This document shows positions 7,903 to 17,117 of a stretch of DNA of 64,000 nt, piece after piece (the first letter of the stretch is position 1; each line of letters opens with the position of its first letter). The notes beneath the pieces were generated by a model. That model was not told the DNA's origin. It ran no database searches and worked only from the letters and a program-made list of their open reading frames with translations. Source of the stretch: Prevotella sp. (GTDB taxonomy: Bacteria > Bacteroidota > Bacteroidia > Bacteroidales > Bacteroidaceae); assembly GCA_017650905.1 (NCBI GenBank), contig JAGCDZ010000053.1, positions 1-64,000 of the forward strand. Direction: 5' to 3'. The position numbers and the translations under genes are program-made.

Positions 7903-9672
7903 TTACTGTTTTCCCAGAATCTTTCTGCCATTCCTGATATAGATTCCTTTAGGAAACACAGTGACCTTGCGTCCCAAAAGGTCATAAGCGGCGTCAGGCT
8001 CAGACTGAATGTCCCGGACCTGCCGGATACTTGTAGCAGAAAAACTGTCGGCCGTCAGGATGAGTTGTCCGACAATGCAGTCGCTCCACTCTGAAGCGGC
8101 CGCATAGATAGCAATGACATAGTCACCCTGTTCGGTAACATCAAACTCCATACTCTGCTGCTCCGGCGTGTTAAAACTATTCGATGCCACATTACCGATG
8201 TTGATGTTCGGTGTATAAGTCTGACTGGCAATGCTTGTGCCGTTTGCACGCTTCTCGATGTTCACTTCCACAGAGCCGAAGTTCGACATGTTCCAGTTGC
8301 AGATCCTGTATTTCAGCGTATAGTGGCCAGGGGCTAAACTGAGAGTAGTACCCCCGTCGGAGAGTCCGTACCTGGCCCACCCCTGATGGGCTTTTCCACC
8401 GATATTGCGGAAGTACAAGCCATAGTTGAATCCCCGTGGAGAGCCTGTGAACTGCAACACGCGACAGCCCTGTGAGTAGCCGTTGCTATAGCCGGTGCGC
8501 CGCTCACTGCTATCATAGGTGGTCCATCCTGCGGGCAGTGCGCCGCCTTCAGTGAATGCCCCCGAGATGCCGAGTGTCGTCGGTGCCTGTAGCGTCACTT
8601 CGACGGAGGCTGTACTGGTCTCACCGTCGTTATCCGTAGCTACGGCCTTCAAGGTATGTTTTCCTGCCTCGGCGCCCGACAAAGTGGCCTGATAGGGTTT
8701 GTCTGTACAAGTGGCAAGCAGGGTTGAGCCGTCATAGAATTCCACCTTCTCTACTGTGCCATTCGGGTCGTCAGCCGTAGCCGTGATGGTGAGGTCGGGA
8801 AACAAATTTTCTCCTGAAGGGGCGAAGCTGATGTATTTCGCACCTGTATTAGGCGAGGTGATGCTGACGTTGGGTGAGGTCTTGTTCAGCGAGTAGTTCT
8901 TGCAGAAGTTCCAGATTTCCTTGCCTGTATACACCTGAGGCTCCTTGCAGATCCAGTGGCCCTTTCCCGCCAGTTCCAACAGTCTTACCTCTACGCCGTC
9001 ATTACCAGGCCCCCATTTATGAAGCTTGGCATTGAAATTGTTGTAGTTGCTCACCACATTGGCCGTCGTGGGACAGCCATTATGCTTGATCCACACGTTG
9101 AGAGTCGGTTGCGCTCCGCTGAAGGCACACACATCGTCACTCGTACCGTGAATATGCAGAATGGGCAGTGGACGCACATTGGCATTAGCCGTTGCGCCGC
9201 CCATGGGGTAACCGCTCACAGGGGCAAAAGCAGCAATGAGATCGGGGATTCTGTTCATGGCATGGTAGGTAAACATGCCGCCCATGGAGAATCCACCAAG
9301 ATAGACACGGTTACGGTCAATCTTATGCTGTGTCACCATCTTGTCGATGATGGCCTTGACGAAATTAATGTCGCGGTCGCCGGAAGTATCCCATGACTTA
9401 TCGATACCATTGGGGAATACCACAACAAACTTGGCTGTGTCGCACACGGCTTCCATACTGACATTGTTGTTCTTAAACTCATTGTTCTGCATCCAGTTGG
9501 CATCCTGGTTGTAGCCGTGACAGAAAATGAGCAGCGGACGGTTCTCACCTAAGTTTTTCGGCGCATAGACATTATACGAGCGGTTGGTGCCGTTAACTGT
9601 AATGTTGTCTGCCATAATCGGCAGCAGTCCTCCCATAATCAGGAGAAGCGAAAGAATAATGGTCTTTTTCAT
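7903..9672 (-). CDS. Secreted esterase (PHB-depolymerase/LpqC or CE1-like) with Ig-like and binding domains
   Basis: Signal peptide at residues 1-21 (MKKTIILSLLLIMGG...IMA). An alpha/beta-hydrolase follows, about residues 25-265, with the oxyanion region IFCHGYNQD, nucleophile elbow GFSMGG (Ser129), acid loop HIHGTSDDV and catalytic His in GKGHW. This is the PHB-depolymerase/feruloyl-acetyl-xylan esterase type, so a plant-polysaccharide ester is the likely substrate. Residues 270-360 form a bacterial Ig-like domain, 365-540 a beta-sandwich resembling a carbohydrate-binding module, and the end (YDLLGRKV...KGIYIRNGRKILGK) resembles a Bacteroidetes secretion-sorting tail. The exact substrate is not readable from sequence. 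Confidence 0.8.
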   Translation of the reverse strand: MKKTIILSLLLIMGGLLPIMADNITVNGTNRSYNVYAPKNLGENRPLLIFCHGYNQDANWMQNNEFKNNNVSMEAVCDTAKFVVVFPNGIDKSWDTSGDRDINFVKAIIDKMVTQHKIDRNRVYLGGFSMGGMFTYHAMNRIPDLIAAFAPVSGYPMGGATANANVRPLPILHIHGTSDDVCAFSGAQPTLNVWIKHNGCPTTANVVSNYNNFNAKLHKWGPGNDGVEVRLLELAGKGHWICKEPQVYTGKEIWNFCKNYSLNKTSPNVSITSPNTGAKYISFAPSGENLFPDLTITATADDPNGTVEKVEFYDGSTLLATCTDKPYQATLSGAEAGKHTLKAVATDNDGETSTASVEVTLQAPTTLGISGAFTEGGALPAGWTTYDSSERRTGYSNGYSQGCRVLQFTGSPRGFNYGLYFRNIGGKAHQGWARYGLSDGGTTLSLAPGHYTLKYRICNWNMSNFGSVEVNIEKRANGTSIASQTYTPNINIGNVASNSFNTPEQQSMEFDVTEQGDYVIAIYAAASEWSDCIVGQLILTADSFSATSIRQVRDIQSEPDAAYDLLGRKVTVFPKGIYIRNGRKILGKQ

Positions 9673-9691
9673 CTACGTTTGATTTTTGCTG

Positions 9692-9722
9692 CAAAGATAA
9701 GAAAAAATTAGCATCCCTCCAA
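9692..9722 (-). promoter_or_regulatory. Esterase gene promoter
   Basis: On the minus strand TTG (9722-9720), a 20-base spacer and TATCTTTG (9699-9692), 20 bases before the ATG. Full match to the Bacteroidetes consensus. Confidence 0.75.
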
Positions 9723-9828
9723 CACCATAAAAGCATTTGAAACAATTCTCAAACAAAAAGAAACATTGGAGTTCCCCAAAAACGCTTAACTATAAAAATT
9801 GAAACGGTTAACAATAAAATTGCAAACA

Positions 9829-9852
9829 ATAAAAATAAAACCGGAACTCCGG
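9829..9852 (-). terminator. Weak terminator-like hairpin after menE
   Basis: On the minus strand CCGG-AGTT-CCGG followed by TTTTATTTTTATT. The stem is only 4 bp, so this is tentative. The rest of the 226-base gap to the esterase gene is A/T-rich without other clear signals. Confidence 0.3.
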
Positions 9853-9898
9853 GTGTGAAAAAATGCTTTTGAAAAATAAAAAAATGATACTGTAAGCG

Positions 9899-10954
9899 TT
9901 AATTGCTAATTTGGGCTAATAGCTCTGCCTCGTGGCGGGCGGGTTTGCCGGTGGCGGTGTGGGGGATGCGGGAAACGTGGAGATAAGTGCGAGGCTGGTG
10001 GAAACGAGGAAGGATGCGGTTGCAGACCTGACGTGCCTCGTCGACGGAGCCTTCAGTGAGGAGGACGACAATCTCGCCGAATTTTTCGTCGGAACGCTTG
10101 GTGATGAGGAAAGGAGAAGAGAGATTAGGGCGGAGCTGGCGCTCGAGTTCCTCGGCCTGGATTTTCAGACCACCAGAGCAGATGATGTTATCTTTTCTTC
10201 CGATAATACGAAATTTCGAATTATCAGAAGATAGTTCAGCAATATCGTTGGTGACGAGGGGATTGGGGCAGACCTCGGGAGCATCGATAATGAGCGTACT
10301 ATCTTCGGAAAGACTGACACGGACGGAGGGGAAGGGAGTGTACCAGAGAGAGGCTTCAGGGCCGGAAAGGCGACGGAGGGCGATGTGAGAGAGGGTCTCA
10401 GTCATGCCGTAGGTGCTCCATACGGCATTGGGGAAGTCTTTTAGCTGGTCTGCCAAAGCATCGTCGATAGCGCCCCCACCGATGATGAGGTGGCGGATTT
10501 GTTTAAGGCGCTCGCGTTCCTCGGGGACTTGAAGGGAGTTGTAGACTTGTAAGGGGACCATCGCAGCGAAATCAAGGGAAGGTTGGTTATTGAGGGTGAC
10601 ACAGAGGGGACAGTCCCTATGTAATTCGCTGCGCTGCTCACACGAGGGACAGTCCCCCTGTGTCACTGCGGCCAAGGGATGGCCACTTGGCTCAACACTC
10701 ACTAAATGCAGATGACGCTCGAGGGCGCGTACAACCATCATCTTACCAGCGATATAATCGAGCGACATGCAAAGAAAGGCAGTATCGCCAGGCTGGAGAC
10801 CGAGGAAATCGTTAGTGCGACGGGCAGAGGCAAGCATACGACGTTTCTCAACCAGCATGGGCTTGGGAGTGCCCGTGCTGCCGCTGGTATGCACCATCAG
10901 GGTTTCTGAAGGGTTATTCCACTCTTCAAGGAATTCGTCTAACGACATCGCCAT
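9899..10954 (-). CDS. menE: o-Succinylbenzoate-CoA ligase MenE (carries an inserted palindromic element)
   Basis: Acyl-adenylating enzyme that activates o-succinylbenzoate with CoA in menaquinone synthesis. Motifs: LMVHTSGSTGTPKPM (ATP loop), STYGMTET, and IIGRKDNIICSGGLKIQAEELE. Start taken at 10954, which AGGGGCG precedes by 9 bases; 10948 ([10 protein letters not shown]) is an alternative. It overlaps the end of menC by 16 bases. Residues about 97-119 (GDCPSCEQRSELHRDCPLC) come from a palindromic element at 10596-10666 and have no counterpart in normal MenE. The insertion sits between core helices and keeps the frame open, so the protein may still work. Last gene of the operon. Confidence 0.88.
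   Translation of the reverse strand: MAMSLDEFLEEWNNPSETLMVHTSGSTGTPKPMLVEKRRMLASARRTNDFLGLQPGDTAFLCMSLDYIAGKMMVVRALERHLHLVSVEPSGHPLAAVTQGDCPSCEQRSELHRDCPLCVTLNNQPSLDFAAMVPLQVYNSLQVPEERERLKQIRHLIIGGGAIDDALADQLKDFPNAVWSTYGMTETLSHIALRRLSGPEASLWYTPFPSVRVSLSEDSTLIIDAPEVCPNPLVTNDIAELSSDNSKFRIIGRKDNIICSGGLKIQAEELERQLRPNLSSPFLITKRSDEKFGEIVVLLTEGSVDEARQVCNRILPRFHQPRTYLHVSRIPHTATGKPARHEAELLAQISN
10596..10666 (-). repeat. Palindromic mobile-element-like repeat, copy 1 (inside menE)
   Basis: Left arm GTGACACAGAGGGGACAGTC and right arm ending CCCCCTGTGTCAC form a near-perfect inverted repeat of about 21 bp with one indel and one mismatch. The spacer carries AATTCGCTGCGCTGCTCACACGA. A second copy lies in menC in the same orientation and the same reading frame. 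It resembles REP-type or RAYT-mobilised palindromes; that origin is inference. Confidence 0.8.
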
Positions 10955-12042
10955 AACTGATCGCCCCTGATCTCCAAAGGCATTGGAATATTGTCGGTGA
11001 AGAGCTGGCCGGTACCGAGACCTTGGGGCATGGTGATGTGGTCGCCATAGACGGAGGAAGCAAACTGGGCAATGGCATTGAGGCCGATGTTGCTCTCGAG
11101 GGCGGAGGTAATCCAAGAACCAATACCCAGGTCGTTGGCAATATCAATCCACTCACGACAGCCTGTCATGCCGCCGTGAAGAGAGGGTTTGAGGATAATG
11201 TAACGGGGCTTGATAATATTGAGCATGTGGCGCTTTATCGCGGGGTCATTGACGCCGATGAGTTCTTCGTCGAGGGCGATGGGAAGAGGGGACTCGCGAC
11301 AAAGTTCTGCCATAAATGCCCACTGGCCCTGACGGATGGGCTGCTCGATGGAGTGGATAGCGTATTGAGAGAGAAGCTCGAGTTTATAGAGGGCCTCATC
11401 GTAAGGAAAAGCGCCGTTAGCATCGAGGCGGAGTTCTACTTCATGGAACGAGAATCTTTCTCTTATCCTCTTGACCAAGTCCAGCTCTTGATCAAAGTCG
11501 ATGGCACCGATCTTTAACTTTACACATCTAAAACCCTGTTCGAGCTTGGTTTCCAGACGGTGAAGCATCTCGTCGTAATTGCCCATCCAGACGAGGCCGT
11601 TGATGGGGATGCCGACCTCGCCACGAGAGAAAGCGGTGTCGAATAAGAGGTGAGAAAGGCTACGGGTAGGCGCGTCAGCGGGAATGGAATTCAATGAGAG
11701 CAAGGCCGTTTCAAGGCCGAAGAGCATTGAGGGGTAGTTACGGAGGGACTCGCAGAGGGGACAGTCCCTATCTAATCCACTGCGCTGTTCACACGAGGGA
11801 AAGTCCCCCTGTGAGTCCTGCCAACGACAGAGAGCAGCGCAAGCCTGATCGAGCACTGTTACGTATTCATCATCAGGCAGAGCATCGCAGCTGAGGTCTG
11901 GGAGAGGGGCACACTCCCCTACTCCATGACGATTACCGTCGTAGAGATGGACGAGCCAGATTTGACGAGTGGTGTAGACCTCACGAGAGGTGCCGGCAGG
12001 CTGCTTGAAATGGAGCTTCCGCTCCTCAATCTCATAGGTCAT
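10939..12042 (-). CDS. menC: o-Succinylbenzoate synthase MenC (carries an inserted palindromic element)
   Basis: Enolase-superfamily dehydratase making o-succinylbenzoate from SHCHC. Visible motifs: the catalytic lysine region CVKLKIG, the metal ligands in [15 protein letters not shown] and IALDEELIG, and the second lysine in ILKPSLHGG. The N-terminal domain is interrupted at about residues 76-96 by [19 protein letters not shown], which comes from the palindromic element at 11746-11818. This peptide nearly matches the one in MenE. Length of 367 fits the family plus the insertion. It overlaps menB by 4 bases (ATGA). Confidence 0.9.
   Translation of the reverse strand: MTYEIEERKLHFKQPAGTSREVYTTRQIWLVHLYDGNRHGVGECAPLPDLSCDALPDDEYVTVLDQACAALCRWQDSQGDFPSCEQRSGLDRDCPLCESLRNYPSMLFGLETALLSLNSIPADAPTRSLSHLLFDTAFSRGEVGIPINGLVWMGNYDEMLHRLETKLEQGFRCVKLKIGAIDFDQELDLVKRIRERFSFHEVELRLDANGAFPYDEALYKLELLSQYAIHSIEQPIRQGQWAFMAELCRESPLPIALDEELIGVNDPAIKRHMLNIIKPRYIILKPSLHGGMTGCREWIDIANDLGIGSWITSALESNIGLNAIAQFASSVYGDHITMPQGLGTGQLFTDNIPMPLEIRGDQLWRCR
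11746..11818 (-). repeat. Palindromic mobile-element-like repeat, copy 2 (inside menC)
   Basis: Arms GGACTCGCAGAGGGGACAGT and GTCCCCCTGTGAGTCC pair with few mismatches. The central part TAATCCACTGCGCTGTTCACACGAGGGA differs from copy 1 at only a few positions. Target flanks differ in the two genes, so these are two insertions or a conversion event and not part of the gene families. Confidence 0.8.
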
Positions 12043-12890
12043 GGGAGTTTGGGGTATTTCTTGAAGTCGGGTTTGCGCTTTTCGAGGAAAGCCTTGCCAC
12101 CCTCCTGAGCCTCGTCGAGGAAATAGTAGAGCATGGTGCAGTCGCCAGCAAGTTCTTGGATACCAGCCTGACCATCAAGTTCGGCATTGAGGCCAGCCTT
12201 GATCATACGGAGAGCAAGGGGCGAACGTTCCATCATGACTTCTGCCCACTCCACACACTCGTCTTCGAGGCGCTCGATGGGCACCACCTTGTTGACCATA
12301 CCCATTTCCTCGGCCTCTTTCGCAGTATACTGACGACAGAGAAACCAGATCTCGCGGGCTTTCTTCTGCCCCACAATGCGGGCGAGATAAGAGGAGCCGA
12401 AACCAGCATCGAAAGAACCCACCTTAGGACCCGTCTGTCCGAAGATAGCATTCTCGGAGGCGATGGTGAGGTCGCAGACGAGGTGGAGCACATGCCCCCC
12501 ACCGATGGCATAGCCATTCACCATCGCAATAACAGGTTTGGGCAGACGACGGATCTGCATCTGCACATCGAGGACACTGAGACGGGGTACCCCCTCCTCA
12601 TCGACATAACCACCACGCCCTTTGACATGCATATCGCCACCTGAACAGAAGGCATGTTTCACATCGGCCAGTGTCTTGCCCTCAGGCACTTCAGACATCG
12701 CTCCCGTGAGCAATACCACAGAGATGTCCTGCATCTCGCGGCATAGGGAAAAGGCCTGAGAGAGTTCCCAAGTGGTCTTGGGTGTAAAGGCATTGCGGTA
12801 ATGCGGACGGTTGATAGTGATTTTGGCAATACCATTGTATTCTTCGAAGAGAATCTCCTCGAACTTGCGGATTTCTTTCCAATCTCTCAT
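12039..12890 (-). CDS. menB: 1,4-dihydroxy-2-naphthoyl-CoA synthase
   Basis: Crotonase-fold enzyme that closes the second ring of the naphthoate from o-succinylbenzoyl-CoA. Motifs: [20 protein letters not shown] at the N-terminus, [19 protein letters not shown] (oxyanion hole), [12 protein letters not shown] with the family aspartate, and the long C-terminal [16 protein letters not shown] tail typical of MenB. Length of 283 is normal. Overlaps menD and menC by 4 bases each, so translation is coupled. Confidence 0.95.
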   Translation of the reverse strand: MRDWKEIRKFEEILFEEYNGIAKITINRPHYRNAFTPKTTWELSQAFSLCREMQDISVVLLTGAMSEVPEGKTLADVKHAFCSGGDMHVKGRGGYVDEEGVPRLSVLDVQMQIRRLPKPVIAMVNGYAIGGGHVLHLVCDLTIASENAIFGQTGPKVGSFDAGFGSSYLARIVGQKKAREIWFLCRQYTAKEAEEMGMVNKVVPIERLEDECVEWAEVMMERSPLALRMIKAGLNAELDGQAGIQELAGDCTMLYYFLDEAQEGGKAFLEKRKPDFKKYPKLP

Positions 12891-14446
12891 AATTTCAGTG
12901 TTTTATAATAATCCTTGAACACGCGCTCGTCCTCGGCAACATCAGTGAAGACCTCGAGAAGTACAGGACGGTCGCTTTCTAAATATAATAAGGTGTCGAT
13001 ACCTTGCTGCATCTCTTCCATGTTGGTAGCCTTCAGATATCTTACGTTGTTCTGCAGACAGATGCCCTCAGCAGAGGTATGATGCCCGGCAGCGACATAT
13101 TTATCTCGGGCGGGACTCTGTTCGAGACCTCTCAACAGATTGAAGATGCCGCCTTTGCCGTTGTTGAGCAGGAGGATGCGGAAATTACCTTTCAGGTTCT
13201 GGTTCCAAAGGGCGTTCTGGTCGTAAAAGAAACTCAGGTCGCCGATGACGCAAAAAACCTTAGAGAGGTCAGAGGTCAAAGGTGAGAGGTGAGAAACTAC
13301 CGAGAAGCCTGCCGCTGTGGAGAGGGAGCCATCGATGCCATTCACACCACGATTGCAGTAGACATGATGATGGGCGTAAATATTGGCCAGACGGATGGCA
13401 GTAGAATTGGCATAATGCACACGATCATGCCCTACCTTTGCCTCAAAACACTTCACCGCAGCCATCTGCGAGTAATCCGGCTCATAGGCAGCAGCCTGCG
13501 ACCTTACCCTTTCCAGGAGTTCATCCCACTGCTGCACGAAAGGATGCGGCTGTTGCTCCAGGTTAAACCGGATCAGATCGGCTATCACGTCGCCATCACC
13601 TTGTATGACATACGTCAGATTTTGGAACGTGTCGTTAATCTCTCCCGTTCTGTTCACAGCCCAGGTTTCTTTGGCTTTACGAAGGAAACGCTTCAGCCGC
13701 TTGCTGACGATGGAGCCCCCAGTATAAAGCACAAAATCTGGCACATAACGCTCATCATCACCAATCAGGTACACAGCCTCATCCATGTTGGGGTTCATCG
13801 GCTGCCCACTGATAAGCATCGGCTTTTTGGCCTGCAAGAACATCCTCACCACATGACTTTGGGTAATGGCCGAAGCATCGCTCTCAATCAAGCTGATCTT
13901 CCGTTCAACAGGCAGTTCCGGCACGGAATAGTCGAAAAGAGGCTCTGAGATGGGGACATTGATATGCACAGGAGCATGTTTGACGATTAGCGCTTCGTTG
14001 ACGAGGCGGTTGCAATGCCAACGTGTTTCATCATCATAAGGCTCAGGCAGAGAGACGGCTTTCCTGACGAATCGGCCAAGGGCATCAGGCTGCGGAAGAG
14101 TCTGACCATCGAGTTGGTCTATCCATGCTTGAGGACGATCTGCGGAAATGACCACCAAAGGGATATGCTGATAGTAAGCCTCAGCGACAGATGGTGCGAG
14201 ATTAAGCAGGGCTGTACCACTGGTAACACAGACGGCAACAGGTTCCTGAAGGCATTGGCTCATGCCTAATGCATAGAAACCAGCGCTACGTTCATCCGTC
14301 ACAGGATAGCACTGGATATCAGGACACATATTGAGGTTATGCACAATGGGTGAATTACGACTGCCTGGGCAACAGACGGCATGACGAACGCCATGCGCCA
14401 CCAACAGACTGGTCAGTATATTTACATTCTCCTTACTACTATACAT
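12887..14446 (-). CDS. menD: SEPHCHC synthase MenD
   Basis: Thiamine-diphosphate enzyme joining 2-oxoglutarate to isochorismate, the first committed menaquinone step. N-terminal pyrimidine-binding domain ([37 protein letters not shown]), central domain, and C-terminal cofactor domain with [16 protein letters not shown] and the metal motif [14 protein letters not shown]. Just before that motif, residues about 385-395 ([10 protein letters not shown]) derive from an in-frame simple repeat at 13262-13295, which is unusual so near the active site. Length of 519 is slightly below many MenD proteins. Starts 16 bases after menF. Confidence 0.93.
   Translation of the reverse strand: MYSSKENVNILTSLLVAHGVRHAVCCPGSRNSPIVHNLNMCPDIQCYPVTDERSAGFYALGMSQCLQEPVAVCVTSGTALLNLAPSVAEAYYQHIPLVVISADRPQAWIDQLDGQTLPQPDALGRFVRKAVSLPEPYDDETRWHCNRLVNEALIVKHAPVHINVPISEPLFDYSVPELPVERKISLIESDASAITQSHVVRMFLQAKKPMLISGQPMNPNMDEAVYLIGDDERYVPDFVLYTGGSIVSKRLKRFLRKAKETWAVNRTGEINDTFQNLTYVIQGDGDVIADLIRFNLEQQPHPFVQQWDELLERVRSQAAAYEPDYSQMAAVKCFEAKVGHDRVHYANSTAIRLANIYAHHHVYCNRGVNGIDGSLSTAAGFSVVSHLSPLTSDLSKVFCVIGDLSFFYDQNALWNQNLKGNFRILLLNNGKGGIFNLLRGLEQSPARDKYVAAGHHTSAEGICLQNNVRYLKATNMEEMQQGIDTLLYLESDRPVLLEVFTDVAEDERVFKDYYKTLKL
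13262..13295 (-). repeat. In-frame simple repeat inside menD
   Basis: On the plus strand, units AGAGGTC, AGAGGTC, AAAGGTG, AGAGGTG, AGAAA. Read on the minus strand it gives [11 protein letters not shown]. It is the same heptamer family as at 2591-2620 and 60811-60870. Confidence 0.65.
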
Positions 14447-14462
14447 ATTTTGTTTGATGTCC

Positions 14463-15524
14463 TTATGTTCCTATGCCTAAAATATTCCGCATGGTTTCAA
14501 GTTTCGCCTCCGTCTCCTGCCACTCCTGTTCCTTCTGGCTGTCTTTGAGCAGTCCACCACCCGCATAGAGATGGTATCTGTTTCCCTCGATGTTCATGCA
14601 ACGCAGCGACACATAGAGGTGTGTCTCTTCTTCGGGGTCGAGCATGCCCATAAAACCACTATAATACCGACGGGGCGTATGTTCGTTATGGATGATGAAT
14701 TCAAAGGTCGCCCGTTTCGGCAGTCCACAGACGGCCGGTGTGGGATGGAGGGTATGAAGCAGGTCGCCGAGATGCTGATTATCAGGGAGCGAGAACGTAA
14801 AATCGCTTCGGAGATGCACCAAATTAGCTGCCCTGACTGTGCGAGGTCCCTCTTCGTGGAAATCGCCCGTAAACTGTTCGAGGCACTCGGTGATATAAGT
14901 AGTGACGATGCGTTGTTCCTGAATGTTCTTCGTACTCCACCGCAAGGATTCTCCCTCACTATTCAGTTGGTCGCCCTCCAGTTTCATCGTTCCTGCCAGT
15001 GCGATAGTGCGCCAGGCCTCCGTATTGCCTTCGAGAAGGATCTCGGGAGTGGCCGTCAGCCAGCAGCCGCTTTTCGTTGTAGAGACGAGAGCGATGAACA
15101 TGCGGGGATAGAGCATACAAGCCCGATGGAAAAGTTGCAGGGGCGGGATGGCGTCAGGCGACACCTCGTCGGCACAGCGCGCCAACACAATCTTGCGAAA
15201 AGTGCCTGAGACCAGTTGGGAATGGAAATTGGCAAAGTCGATGGCGTAATGGCTTTGAGAGGCGAGAGGATACTCCTGCTGCAAATCATTCTCTCCGAGG
15301 GAATAATTATTCTCCAACAGACTATCCACCGTGACCCTTTCCACCTTGTCAGGTCGGATGAGCTGTATCGGCTGTTGCGCTGTCACCTCAAAAGGGGCCA
15401 CCACAAAACCCCTTCTGCCATTCAGTTCTGTACAAGAAAGAAATGCTTCAGGCTCACCTTCTGATTGTCCGATCAGTGTGGCGTGGTCTTCATGGGGTAG
15501 TCTGTATATGGCGTAGGCCGTCAT
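14463..15524 (-). CDS. menF: Isochorismate synthase MenF
   Basis: Chorismate-binding family enzyme that makes isochorismate for menaquinone. Motifs: FRKIVLARCADE, PEILLEGN, RTIALAGTMK (the lysine/glycine region), PTPAVCGLPKRATFEFI, RRYYSGFMG and LYVSLRCM, followed by the YAGGGLLKDSQKEQEW ending typical of the family. 353 residues. It overlaps the upstream thioesterase by 4 bases (ATGA). The menaquinone context favours MenF over EntC or a salicylate synthase. Confidence 0.92.
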   Translation of the reverse strand: MTAYAIYRLPHEDHATLIGQSEGEPEAFLSCTELNGRRGFVVAPFEVTAQQPIQLIRPDKVERVTVDSLLENNYSLGENDLQQEYPLASQSHYAIDFANFHSQLVSGTFRKIVLARCADEVSPDAIPPLQLFHRACMLYPRMFIALVSTTKSGCWLTATPEILLEGNTEAWRTIALAGTMKLEGDQLNSEGESLRWSTKNIQEQRIVTTYITECLEQFTGDFHEEGPRTVRAANLVHLRSDFTFSLPDNQHLGDLLHTLHPTPAVCGLPKRATFEFIIHNEHTPRRYYSGFMGMLDPEEETHLYVSLRCMNIEGNRYHLYAGGGLLKDSQKEQEWQETEAKLETMRNILGIGT

Positions 15525-15937
15525 CCTTTCTTATGCTTGATGATATAATTGGTAACGCGGACATTAGAAATCAGTTCACCGGAAGAGTCCTTGATATCCA
15601 CATTCCAGACATGGAGGGTGGTGCCCCGATTTAGCAGACGGGCATAGGCCGTAACACAATCTCCCTCAGCTACCGCCTTCACGTGGCTGCCACTGACCTC
15701 GATGCCCACACAGGCACAATGCGGACAGAGGGCTGAAGAGCCGACACCTGCCACATTCTCGGCCAAAGCCAAAGAAGCCCCTCCGCTTAGAAAGCCAAAA
15801 GGCTGACGATTGCGTTCGTCAACCTTCATGCGTGCCATACAGGTATCGTCTTCTGGTGTGGAGATAAACTCCATGCCGAGGGCGGTACTCAGGTTTGGTT
15901 TCTCGTTGATAATCCGGTTTATTCTTTCTACATTCAC
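15521..15937 (-). CDS. Hotdog-fold thioesterase, probable DHNA-CoA thioesterase
   Basis: PaaI-type hotdog enzyme of 138 residues. Signature segments are GMEFISTPEDDTCMARMKVDERNRQPFGFLSGGASLALAENVAG with the catalytic loop around FLSGGASLALAE, and the beta-strand VSGSHVKAVAEGD. Its place between the sugar kinase and menF points to hydrolysis of 1,4-dihydroxy-2-naphthoyl-CoA, the step after MenB (MenI role). That assignment rests on context. Starts 5 bases after the ROK gene. Confidence 0.82.
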   Translation of the reverse strand: MNVERINRIINEKPNLSTALGMEFISTPEDDTCMARMKVDERNRQPFGFLSGGASLALAENVAGVGSSALCPHCACVGIEVSGSHVKAVAEGDCVTAYARLLNRGTTLHVWNVDIKDSSGELISNVRVTNYIIKHKKG

Positions 15938-15942
15938 AACGT

Positions 15943-16923
15943 TTACTTAAAGAGTGAATACTCAGGTACGCTCCATGCCAAGGCGCTGGCACCCAGCACG
16001 TCGCGCTCACGGTCGTTGAATGACGAGACAATCATCCTCACCTTATGCTTCAAGTTACCGAATACCCGTTTCTCAAACACCTCCTCAGCAGAATCCAACA
16101 GCCAGTGGCCTGCATGGGAGATACCACCTGTAAAGATGAAAGCCTCTGGATCAATCAGGGAGGCATAAGTTGCCAAACCCTGACCTAAGATAAGACCTGT
16201 ACGGCGATAAACCTCGATGGCCATCTCATCACCTTGGTCGCAGCACTCCTTGATGGTACGCGGCGACAACTTATCCAGATTGCGCATCAGTGAGGGCGCA
16301 TTACTTTCTGCCATCATTTCCAGTGCCGTCTGGATAATGCCTTTAGCACCCACATAGGCTTCAAGACATCCCTTGTTGCCACAACCGCACTCACGGCCAT
16401 CAGGATAGACACAAGTATGTCCGAACTCTCCGGCATAGCCACTGTGACCACAATGCTCCCTACCATCAGAAAAGAAGCAACTGCCGATGCCGACACCCAG
16501 ACTGACGATGATGAAGTTCTTCATACCATGGGCACAGCCATAAGCATATTCGCCCAAAGCCGAGATATGTGCATCGTTGGATAAGCCCACAGCCAATCCG
16601 ATCCGGTCGCGCAGCATGGCTGCCAACGGTACGATACCCTTCCAAGGGAGGTTGGCCGCATTCTCGATACATCCGGAGACCGAGCTGGTGCTGGGGCAAC
16701 TGACGCCGATGGAACGGATCGTCTCATAACCACCGTTCTGCTCTACCATCATCACAATATTCTCACTCAGTGCCGTCACGAAATTATTCACATCAGGATA
16801 ATCCAATGTCGGGAATGAGTCTTCTGCCAGGATATTACCTCTGACATCCACCATAGCATAGGTTGTACTCTCGATGCTGATATCCACACCAACAACCTTT
16901 GTTTTGATATTGCTTTCCTCCAT
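15943..16923 (-). CDS. ROK-family sugar kinase (glucokinase-like)
   Basis: Phosphorylates a hexose, probably glucose, with ATP. N-terminal phosphate loop VGVDISIEST, the sugar-binding segment LSNDAHISALGEYAYG, GVGIGSCFF, and the ROK zinc motif HTCVYPDGRECGCGNKGCLEAYVG (His and three Cys). There is no N-terminal winged helix, so it is a kinase and not a ROK repressor. 326 residues, normal. It lies 5 bases upstream of the thioesterase and has the only visible promoter for the menaquinone run, so it heads that operon. Confidence 0.85.
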   Translation of the reverse strand: MEESNIKTKVVGVDISIESTTYAMVDVRGNILAEDSFPTLDYPDVNNFVTALSENIVMMVEQNGGYETIRSIGVSCPSTSSVSGCIENAANLPWKGIVPLAAMLRDRIGLAVGLSNDAHISALGEYAYGCAHGMKNFIIVSLGVGIGSCFFSDGREHCGHSGYAGEFGHTCVYPDGRECGCGNKGCLEAYVGAKGIIQTALEMMAESNAPSLMRNLDKLSPRTIKECCDQGDEMAIEVYRRTGLILGQGLATYASLIDPEAFIFTGGISHAGHWLLDSAEEVFEKRVFGNLKHKVRMIVSSFNDRERDVLGASALAWSVPEYSLFK

Positions 16924-16985
16924 CTATATATATTAATTTGTTCTTACTCTTTTGATTTGCGATTCTATTGTTTGTTAATATGCCG

Positions 16986-17016
16986 CAAATATAAACATTT
17001 TTTCCTTAATGCGCAA
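16986..17016 (-). promoter_or_regulatory. Promoter of the ROK-menaquinone operon
   Basis: Minus strand TTG (17016-17014), 20-base spacer, TATATTTG (16993-16986), about 62 bases before the ROK ATG. No other promoter of this quality was seen between here and menE. Confidence 0.75.
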
Positions 17017-17076
17017 ATCTTTTGCATTATTTTTGCAATAATTTACTCAAAAGTAGGATATTTCGCGGATTTTTCG

Positions 17077-17084
17077 TATCTTTG
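17077..17084 (+). promoter_or_regulatory. lysS promoter -7 box
   Basis: TATCTTTG followed by C, 33 bases before the lysS ATG. No TTG at the expected spacing. Confidence 0.6.
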
Positions 17085-17117
17085 CAGCCACTTAAGCACA
17101 TATATTCGAATATAGAT

